A stretch of 64,000 nt of DNA, taken from the NCBI RefSeq assembly GCF_003144245.1, contig NW_020289984.1:310001-374000 (forward strand), read 5' to 3'. The notes beneath the pieces were generated by a model that saw only the letters and a program-made list of their open reading frames with translations, had not been told where the DNA came from and did no database searches. This DNA is from Jaminaea rosea (lineage: Eukaryota > Basidiomycota > Exobasidiomycetes > Microstromatales). The position numbers were made by a program, and so were the translations under genes. Positions 56,239-64,000 of the stretch are shown in pieces (within the stretch, counting starts at the first letter, position 1; every line of letters starts with the position of its first letter).

Positions 56239-58440
56239 ATGCGCTTCGCTCTCTCATCCGCCTCAGAGGCATCGGCGGACGAGGATGCGGCAGGCGAGGC
56301 GACCTTTGGCGGGCGTGATCTGCGCACACGAGCTGGACGGTTAGGGATCGCATCCACATCGACGGCCAATCGAGCCAAGGCGCAGCAACAGCAGCTTCCC
56401 TCGACACTGCCTCGAGCATCGAGCAGCAAATCTGCGGCACAATCAGAGTCACCAGAAGTCAAGCGCACCAAATGGCTGCCACCGTGGATCAAGGCTTCGC
56501 CTGAGCAGCAACGCCGACGTCGCGATGGACAGGGCTCGGCATCCGACTCGAGCGGTGGCAGCGGGCAGGAAGACGACGCCCGGGAGTCAATGTCAGCTCG
56601 CAGACAAAGAAGACGGACACCGACTGCACAGCGTCATCGGATGCCCTCACGCATAGCCTCTTCGTCCAGCTCATCCCAGCTCAGCTCCGACCTCGAAGAC
56701 GAGAGCGACGGCCAAGAGGAGCTAGCCTCGCCGGCACATCGCCGCCGCACTCGTCGCAGAAGCCGTAGCCGGCGAGTGGCCGATGAGGACGAAGATGGCT
56801 CTTTTGCATCTCGCGAAGACAGCATCGAAGACGACGAAGCGTTGCGGAACATCCGTCTAGCAGGGGACGAAGAGCAATGGGACGGCGAGTGGGGCAACGT
56901 TCTCCGCAAGAGCTCGTCGCGGTGGAGCTCCCTCGTGGCTCGCCGCCAGACCCCAACACCAGCAGCGGGCGCCAGTGCCTCCTCACCTTCCAGTCTTGCC
57001 GCGGACAAAGGCTCCTTCAGCATCGTCCGTCCTCCCGGCGGAGGCGCAAACTCCTCTAGCAGCCAGGATAGTGATCTGGCTCCTCTTCTCTCCCGCCTTC
57101 GAATCGAAAAGGAGGAAGCAGAGCGTCAGACGCGAGCAGAGTTTGAAGCGCGAGAGAAGCGCCTATGGGACGGAATCGAAGCTGCGATCAGCGCTGCTGA
57201 GCAGGAAGCGGCGAAGAGGGCGAAGCAGGAGGCAGATAGGTTGGCCAAGGAGACGAGGGAGCGCGAAGAGAAGGAGCGTCTTTTCAAAGAGGCGCAAGAG
57301 GCGGAACAGAGGCGCAAGAAAGAGGAGGAAGAGCGTAGTGCCGCTGCGACCAAGGCGAAGAAGGAGGAAGAGGATCGCCGTGCCCGTGCCGAAGAGGAGC
57401 AGAAGGCTCGCGACGCCAAAGCCGCTGCGGACAGCGAAGCTCTCGCCGGCCTCGCAGGTGGGAGTGCCCTTCTCTCCGCAGCTCGCAAGGACTGGGCTCA
57501 CTGGCGCGACGAGATGGCTCGCATCAAACGCGAAGTTCTCCCCGTCGTCAAGTCCAACCCAGCTTGGAAGAAGTCCTGCTTTGTGGCTAAGCGCCAGATT
57601 ACCCCCAAAATTGGGCAGCTGACCAACTCTCGCACCGAGATTGATCGCATCGCCTCTGCCATCTCCTCCCTCCTGAGCGAGGCCAAGTCCGCGCCGGGCT
57701 GCGAGAAGGGGGAGATCTACGAGTGGGTACTGAACCATCTGGCCAAGTGTCTGATCAGGCAGGCAGAACAGGAAGTCGCAGTCAAGGTGGATACGGCCTA
57801 CCCGCTCGCCCGGCTCGTGTTGCGCATCATGCTTGCAGGCGGTCATGCAGAAGGGCTGGGCAAAGTGCTCATGGCCCGTCTGGTTAAGAAGAGCCCCTGG
57901 GTCGTAGGCTACGTTCCGAGCAGGGCGGACGCGCCTGACGTTCAGGAGGATCCGACTGCTCTGGCCAAGCTGGTGGGCAAGTCCTCTCCCGACGAGACAA
58001 GCGTCCAGTTCACCTCACGGCAGGCCGGTATTCTAGCATTCTACTTCGCCCTCTGCCAAACGGACCTGGTCGACTCTGCTGCCCCCGGCACTACCGCAGT
58101 AACTGCAGCTCAGCAGGTGCCCTCCCAATTCCATCCCTCCGCCCTCTGGCATTGGAGCGCCCGCTGTGTCACTCCACCGATGACAGGCCACGCCTTGATC
58201 GCCACCCTCTGGTGCACGCTACTAGACGTAGCATCGCCGTACTTGCTGGAACGGTACCCCTCCCAATTCGCCAAGGTGCTGCGGCTCCTGTTGAAGGAGG
58301 GCCTCAGGGGCGAGAAGGCGGGCTTTGTCAAGTTGGAAGAAGCGACGAGCGCGAGAGGGAGATTGAGGTTATTGTTGGAAGAGTGGGAGAAGGAGGGAAG
58401 GGTGAAGGAGGCGGGCAAGGGACGAGCGGTGGACCCATAG
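56239..58440 (+). CDS. GLE1: Gle1, nucleoporin and mRNA export factor
   Basis: Cytoplasmic-face nuclear-pore protein that, with inositol hexakisphosphate, activates the DEAD-box ATPase Dbp5 to release exported mRNA. Intronless, 733 residues. Residues 1-270 are disordered (Ser, Arg, acidic). A highly charged coiled coil runs from about 295 to 395 (long Glu/Lys/Arg/Ala heptads). The Gle1 domain fills about 410-733: LPVVKSNPAWKKSCFVAKRQI, KIGQLTNSRTEI, YEWVLNHLAKCLIRQAE, YPLARLVLRIML and GLGKVLMARLVKKSPWVVGY. The ATG at 56239 is chosen over an in-frame ATG at 56008 that would intrude into the promoter. Confidence 0.9.
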   Translation: MRFALSSASEASADEDAAGEATFGGRDLRTRAGRLGIASTSTANRAKAQQQQLPSTLPRASSSKSAAQSESPEVKRTKWLPPWIKASPEQQRRRRDGQGSASDSSGGSGQEDDARESMSARRQRRRTPTAQRHRMPSRIASSSSSSQLSSDLEDESDGQEELASPAHRRRTRRRSRSRRVADEDEDGSFASREDSIEDDEALRNIRLAGDEEQWDGEWGNVLRKSSSRWSSLVARRQTPTPAAGASASSPSSLAADKGSFSIVRPPGGGANSSSSQDSDLAPLLSRLRIEKEEAERQTRAEFEAREKRLWDGIEAAISAAEQEAAKRAKQEADRLAKETREREEKERLFKEAQEAEQRRKKEEEERSAAATKAKKEEEDRRARAEEEQKARDAKAAADSEALAGLAGGSALLSAARKDWAHWRDEMARIKREVLPVVKSNPAWKKSCFVAKRQITPKIGQLTNSRTEIDRIASAISSLLSEAKSAPGCEKGEIYEWVLNHLAKCLIRQAEQEVAVKVDTAYPLARLVLRIMLAGGHAEGLGKVLMARLVKKSPWVVGYVPSRADAPDVQEDPTALAKLVGKSSPDETSVQFTSRQAGILAFYFALCQTDLVDSAAPGTTAVTAAQQVPSQFHPSALWHWSARCVTPPMTGHALIATLWCTLLDVASPYLLERYPSQFAKVLRLLLKEGLRGEKAGFVKLEEATSARGRLRLLLEEWEKEGRVKEAGKGRAVDP

Positions 58441-58612
58441 TCGAAAGGAGGCAGAACAAGTGGACTGCTTATCTTGGTTTCTTTACAGCATTAACATCAT
58501 CATACAATCAGCATCTTCTCAGCATTTGTCCTTTCCCTGCGGCATCGCCTTCTCTTCCTGCTTTCCTCTCGAGCCATCTCTTCAGCTCCTGAACCCTCTG
58601 CCGCGCTCTCTC

Positions 58613-60373
58613 CTAGCACTCAAAAATCCTCGCGGTACTGACATTGATCCTACTCCACGCTCTCCGCCTCACCAGCACCTGCCTCAACACCAAGTAGGGC
58701 CATGTAACGTGGTAGAACACAACGAATGGCAGTGGGTCCTCTTGATCCCACGCCGCATCTCTCTCTCCCGGTGCAGCCAGGTCGAAGTGAGACCCTCCCC
58801 CTGCGACGACTTGTGAGGAAGAGGAGCCAGCTTCACGAGAAGTGAGCCAGAGCGGGTGCACGAGCTTGCGGAGGAAGCGAGGCACGAGGTGCGGGAGAAG
58901 ACGAGCGGGCACGTCGTGCGCTAGCCAGCTCATTGGTTTTGCTCGGGGCAGAGGCTCGATGAGGGCTGGCTGTTCCTTGCTTCGGCCAACATCGAGGTCG
59001 TAGACGCTTCCGAATTTTGGGTTCTCTGCGAGCAGCCCTACGGCCGTGTGCACGCGCGGATTGCACTCGATTGCTACCAGTCGGCCATTGTTCCAGTATT
59101 CTGCCCCCTGTTCCCCCTCTCCAGCATCTGCGTCTGGCTGGTGGATAAAGTCGAAGCTGTAATGCCCTTGAATAGCCCTGCCCTGCCACTTGGCATCCTT
59201 CTTGACTCTCCGCATGAATTCGCGGGTCCACGCCAGCGCTCGTTGGCCCAGTGGGTGGTTCGAGGGGAGAGGATGATACGTCATGAGCATATCGTTGCTC
59301 GGGCAGCATACAAAGGCGAGCACGTTTCCCTGCTCGTCGATAGTCGAATGCGTGCACCACTCTGTCGTTCTGCCTCCTCCGATGAACTCTTGCGCTATGT
59401 ACGGCGTCTGCTTGGAGATGGGGATAGGCAAGGAAGAGATGCGGCGTTCTGTTGCCTTGAAATCTGGAGCGCCGGCCTTGTTGCGAAGGGGGTAAAGTGT
59501 CAAATCGGAGCGTCCGACATCATCTAGCTCTGCGGCGCATTTTAAGATGCGTGGTGGCTGTTTCGGCAAGCGAAGTAGCTTCAGGAGTTCTTGCGGGGAG
59601 TCGACAAGGATCGACTCCGGAGCATCGAGGGAGTAGGAGCGGGTGAGGGTGATGAACTTGTCCTGGCGGCGAAAGAGGGACAGAGCAACGCGTTCAGATG
59701 ATGCTGAGGCGCAGAGTCAGGCCTTACAGTCTCTCACCTTCTCATGCAGTTCGAGGACCAGCTCCGGATCCTGAATGACTGCTCTGAATCCGTCGCTGCT
59801 TTTAGCAGAAGTACGCTGTCTCCGCATCTTGTCCGCCGCCAGAGCATCCTCATGCGTGGTGCCAGCTCCGGAGCAGGGAACAAATAATTCGGCTTTCTCT
59901 GCCTCAGCAATAGCGACCAGAGCATCTACATAGTGCTTCCCGCCTCCAGAGGGGACGAGGTGAAATGCATCAACAAAGCGTGAGAAGCGGGCGGGGGAGA
60001 GAAGACCCCAGCTAAAGTGAGAATGAGCAGATAGAACGTCAGCGGATCGCGATCCAGCCTGGCAAGTCGTCCTGACGCCCACTCACCCATGCTCCTCCAC
60101 TACTACGACTCTCCATCCCTGCCTGGCGAGCGCTCGAGCGATGTAGAGGCTCTTCTGCATTCGACCTCCATTGACGAGCGCGGTGCCCTTCTTATGTCTT
60201 TGGCGCCTCGCCTTCCCGCCGCTCCCGAGCAGAGGTATGTGCCCGCTACGAAGGAGGGCCCAAGCCGTGAATGCGGTGGTGAGCGGAGACAGAGCGAGGG
60301 ACAGCCATACGAGTAGGAGAGACGAAATTATCGACTGTAGCCTCGATGGCGCACGCCGTGAAGTGTCTGACAT
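58613..60373 (-). CDS. Membrane-anchored ATP-grasp domain protein
   Basis: Exons are 60373-60087, 60011-59738 and 59662-58613, giving 536 residues. A hydrophobic segment (about 13-45) anchors the N-terminus. The pre-ATP-grasp region follows (LVNGGRMQKSLYIARALARQGWRV, then FVPCSGAGTTHEDALAADKMR). Then comes an ATP-grasp core (QDPELVLELHEKDKFITL, PYIAQEFIGGG, RAIQGHYSFDFI, LVAIECNPRVHTAV), where ECNPR carries the metal-binding residues. ATP-grasp enzymes ligate a carboxylate to an amine or thiol using ATP; the substrates here cannot be read from sequence. Similar anchored proteins occur widely in fungi without a defined role. It is transcribed divergently from an alpha/beta hydrolase. Confidence 0.82.
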
Positions 60374-61153
60374 GGCAGTACTGAGAAGCTACTGGAGCGG
60401 CAGTAGTCAATGAATGTAGTTGAGTGGATGAGAAGAGGATAGTTGAGGAGAAGAAGAAAGAAAATGCACAAGATGCCTCGCAGGCCAGATCTTCGCCTCG
60501 CCTCGTCCGCTTCTCATCAGGGTCCATCATTCCACCTTGCAGCTCGACGCACGGACTTGTCAGCCTCGCATGCGAGCTTGCGAGTCCAAGAGCCGCGGGG
60601 GTGCAACAGCGACGAGACCGAGTCGAGTCGAGTCGAGTCGAATTCTCGCGAACTGATGGGCGTTGCACATCATCGTAAAGCTCAAGCCAAAGCCGGGAGT
60701 CAACTATAGCCTCACGCACGCCTTTGCTCGCGAGACGGGGAGAGGGAGGCGGGAGAAGGGGATGAAAGAATTCGAGCTGGGCTGACAGAAAGGTCGTGCC
60801 TGTTCGCGGCCTCGCACTCATCGAGGCGAGCCAAACAACACAAGCGGCAGCAGTCAAGTGGTGCGCCGTCGCCTCAATGCCCACCGCGGCGCCATTCCAG
60901 CCGCCCGCTTCTACTCATCATCCGCCCACACTCATCTTGCCCACCTACTCATCACCTCCCTCCCGCGTTCCTGAGCCTGCTCGCACACCGGTCGCACCAC
61001 GGGCCTCCTCGTGCCATCATCACGACTGTCGCCGTCGGCGGTACCTCTATTCCTCCCACTCGCCTTCTTTTTACTCTCCATCCTTGCGTTCACAACTACT
61101 CGCCATCCCTCTGCTCGTCAATACACGCAACCTAGCGAGCCCTTCTCGGCGTG
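60374..61153. promoter_or_regulatory. Divergent promoter ATP-grasp gene / hydrolase
   Basis: About 780 bp between divergent starts. It contains the pentanucleotide repeat listed separately and a CT-rich run before the hydrolase ATG. No gene recognised. Confidence 0.45.
60620..60640. repeat. GAGTC pentanucleotide repeat
   Basis: Four perfect tandem copies of GAGTC plus one base, ending at an EcoRI-like GAATTC. A short microsatellite in a divergent promoter. Confidence 0.85.
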
Positions 61154-63152
61154 ATGCCCCTGTTCGCTGCCCTGCCACCGGGATTGCGTCGCCTTCATTC
61201 CTCTGGTTCACTCCTCCTTAGCAAAGGCAACAGCGCCACCGCCGAGGCTTCCGCCAAGGGCAACATCGTAGACGATGACCTTGTCGAGCCCAATCACATC
61301 GACCCACGCATCATCACCTTCTTGACAGCCGCTGACGCCGCCTGCGCCGATGGGGCCGACTTCACCTCAAGCCAGCGCATCTGGAGCAACACGGGTGGGT
61401 ACACGCCCGAAAGTACAGCTACTGAGTCCAAGGGACAGCCCCGTCGCTGGTTGCTTCGATACCTTCCGATGCCCTCGCTTCGATGCTTCCTTCCTTGTTT
61501 CCCTTCATGGTGTCGCGATACCACCAACGAGCAAGACGACGACCGCCAGCGCGACCTGCTTGCCCCTTCGCCCACGTCGTTGCCGCTTGGCTACCCGTAC
61601 TCGAATCAAGGCAAAGGCACTCCCATCGTCGCTCAAACCAAGCCAAGTCGCTCCTTCTCTCTTCCTTTCCTGTGGAGCAGGAAGACAGCCAACAACATGT
61701 CAGGCACAGCCACTACCACCACATCGCCGGTCACAACAACTGAGAGCGGCTCTCCCATCGAACCCACTCAACAGCGTCTCTCCCTCAATCTCGTTCGACC
61801 GAGCATCGATGTTGATCTCAGCGGCCTCTTCGACACTTCGTGCGCCATTCAGTCTAGCGAAGGGGTGCCTGCTGCACTCTTGCCTTCTTTACCTTCGGCC
61901 AAGGTGAGGCATGAGGAGGTGCTGCTCACCTCTGGAGATGGGCTACCCGTCTGGGCGAGCAAGAGTGTGCTGGAGGGCTACGAAGAGGCAAAGTACCAAG
62001 GTGAGCATGCGAATGGGAGCAGCAACGCCAAGGCTCTTCCTGTGACATTGACACTTGAACCCTGCGTCCGCAGCCCTCATGTTCATCCACGGCCTCACCT
62101 TCACCAGCGACTCTACCTGGGCTCACATCCTCTCCGACGTCAACTTCCACCGCTCACTACTCGTACCCGCTAGCAAAGACAGCACAGCGGCCGAAGCTCA
62201 TTGGCTCGCACGCCCCCTCATCCGCTATGATCTCCGTCATCACGGCCGCTCTGTCGCCTCCGACACGCCCAGTACCACGGCTGCTGCATCGCACCCGATC
62301 AGCTCGCCCAACCTGGTCTCCGACTTTGCAGCCGCCTGCACTCATTTCTGCATTCGTGGCGCCTACCTCGTGGCCTGGAGCATCGGTGGCACAGTGAGTA
62401 CGGATATCGTCGCCGCCGCATTGGCTTCCCCGGATCAGGCTAGCGCAAAGAGTCTGCCTGTCATCCAGGGCCTCATCTGGCTCTGTCCCTTCCCTTGGGT
62501 CGGCCTCACACCGCATATCATCAAGGAATGCATGTACGGCGTCACTGGACCGCTCTTCGAGAGTGGCAACAGACAGATGGCCGCTCTTGGGAGCGGAGCG
62601 GCACCCAGCGAGCAAGATGACCCAGACGAGAACAGGGACGCGTCTATCGTGGCAGCCAAAGTAGGCTTCGTTGGCGAGGCTCTGCGCCTGGTTGGGGAAG
62701 AAGCACCCATTACACCCACCGAAATGCTGGCTCAGCACCACGCTTCATCCCTGGCTCTACCGGTCCTCTCTTTCTTTCAGTATTGCACGCGTCAGGACAA
62801 CGACCCTGCTCCACTCATTGCCGCCGTGCAGGAGGGCAAGCTGCCACTGCTGCACTTGCACGGCGAGAGGGACGCCAGTATCGGGTGCGAGCAGACCATC
62901 AACGCGCTCAAAGAGGCATTTGGGGTCAACGCTGAAGAGAGTCAGGAGCAGAAGAGTCAGATTTCCTACGAAGTGGAGCTCATCAAGGACGCGAGCCATG
63001 CCTTGCCCGTCCAGCAGGCGGAGGAGTGTCTGAAGTGGATCGTGGACTGGCTAGGGAGGATGGAGGGCCAGACCGAGCAGGTTACGAAGGAGGGTACCCG
63101 TGACGTGAAAGCGTCGAGGGGCTCTGCCGACTCTGGGCCGCACATGTGCTAG
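61154..63152 (+). CDS. Alpha/beta hydrolase-fold protein
   Basis: Exons are 61154-62000 and 62074-63152 over a phase-1 GT-AG intron, giving 641 residues. The first 250 residues are low complexity, with a Cys/Trp-rich patch near 98-120 (PSLRCFLPCFPSWC). The hydrolase core follows: LMFIHGLTF (oxyanion strand), RYDLRHHGRS, nucleophile elbow AWSIGG (Ser near 386), LPLLHLHGERDASIG (acid) and KDASHALP (catalytic His). The elbow reads A-W-S-I-G in place of the common G-x-S-x-G. Substrate unknown. Shares a promoter with the ATP-grasp gene. Confidence 0.8.
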
Positions 63153-63864
63153 AGGTCTTTGCGATTTCTCCTTCTTCTTCATTCTCTGTTTCAATCGCGC
63201 TACGCTTCTCTTGCGCGACTTTCATTACCAGCATCTACGATTCGTTGCGTCGTCATCTAGCCAGATAGTCATCCGTCCTTCTGCCCCTCTCTCCCTTGTC
63301 CTTCTACTTCCACCTCTACATCAACGCTTGCTCATTACGTCTCCTCGATGCGACGCATACACTCTTGCTCTCCATGTCAATGAATCCTGATCGCGCCACA
63401 GGTCGAGGATACGACAGCTCAGCCACTCAGCGAGCCGAAAAACGGTAAACCTCTGATCGATTTTTGACTCGAGCTTGCTCACGGACGGCGGGGGCGACGA
63501 CGACGACAGTGAAGAAAATACAGGGGACGAAGTAAGTAGCGATGGCCAAAATGGGGCGAGGGGGGCAGGGTTTGCAGGAACGGATGACATGACGTAACGA
63601 GGCGTGAAGTTGTGGGCAGATGGGACGTGTGAGGTGAGATGGGCCGGAATGGAGGCGTATGGGTAGGCGTGAGAGCATGCAGGCGTTGTCAGCAGGGCAT
63701 GAGGGCAGTGTCGTCGAAGATGATGTGGGGATGGAGCTGGAGCGCAGTAGTCAAGTAGAGCTAAAGGTATCCTTGCCTAGTCTCGCGAGCCTGACGAGCC
63801 CTTGCCATGACGTAGCGGCTGGTACTTCTCTTACGAGGACCCGCTGTCTGCACGCAGCTCAAGC
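63153..63864. other. Intergenic, convergent 3' flanks
   Basis: About 710 bp between the hydrolase stop and the stop of the partial gene on the - strand. Short frames on the - strand are unsupported. Nothing else seen. Confidence 0.45.
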
Positions 63865-64000
63865 TCAGCTCCCTCCAATCTCACTTCCCCACATAGCTGA
63901 AAAGGAGCTGGGATCCCAATCGAATCCGCCTCCTCCACTTGCTCCTCCTGTCGCTCCATTGCCGCTGCCATTGCCGCCGCTTCCGCTTCCGCTGCCACTG
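63865..64000 (-). CDS. C-terminal fragment of an unrecognised gene
   Basis: The - strand is open from the window edge to a stop at 63867-63865, giving 45 codons. The start of the fragment is a Gly/Ser/Asn-rich repeat (SGSGSGSGG), followed by GGGGFDWDPSSFSAMWGSEIGGS, split here as GGGGFDWDPSS and FSAMWGSEIGGS. The aromatic/acidic end after a flexible glycine tract looks like a genuine C-terminus, but no family can be named. Confidence 0.45.
   Translation of the reverse strand, partial: SGSGSGSGGNGSGNGATGGASGGGGFDWDPSSFSAMWGSEIGGS

Overview
The window looks like nuclear DNA of a basidiomycete fungus, most likely Ustilaginomycotina (smut relatives). The genes are compact, most carry short GT-AG introns of roughly 50-120 bp, coding DNA is GC-rich, and the housekeeping set is typically fungal (RER1, TRM112, AIM19, ARG7, KCH1, PSR1, ARB1, GLE1). 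No rRNA, tRNA, CRISPR array or recognisable transposon was seen. All exon models were made by eye from splice consensus, reading frame and family conservation.

Layout: 1-360 is the C-terminus of an importin. 773-8245 holds formaldehyde dehydrogenase, mitochondrial S19, TRM112, a Fet3-type multicopper oxidase with a tandem GATA element upstream, and an SDHAF3 assembly factor. 8796-20538 holds a glycerophosphodiester phosphodiesterase, an ARA2-type aldo-keto reductase, RER1, the GID/CTLH ligase subunit FYV10, GINS subunit SLD5 and mitochondrial AspRS. 20646-31301 holds an AIM19-ArgJ continuous reading frame, a PPWD1-like WD40-cyclophilin, a KCH1-type membrane protein and a PSR1-type phosphatase. 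32644-36765 is a tandem pair sharing a conserved domain I do not recognise; only one copy carries RING-type fingers. 37047-41413 holds a free-standing HyuB half of 5-oxoprolinase and the ABC-F ribosome factor ARB1.

The accessory region is 41.7-53.9 kb. An orphan secreted protein (41762-42354) is followed by an array of related small secreted proteins: eight intact-looking genes on the + strand, one divergent copy on the - strand and one short relic. They share eight cysteines, a CSW opening, a DGWGY-type centre, a VDxxDDC block and a C-terminal QVQVW-type motif. Seven of them encode the VDxxDD block in a separate 22-nt micro-exon with the same phases. This is an expanding secreted-protein (effector-like) cluster and the best candidate for an undescribed system here.

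Beyond the array, 54062-63152 returns to single genes: an ACC-synthase-like aminotransferase, the mRNA export factor GLE1, a membrane-anchored ATP-grasp protein and an alpha/beta hydrolase transcribed divergently from it. The window ends in the C-terminus of an unrecognised gene on the - strand.
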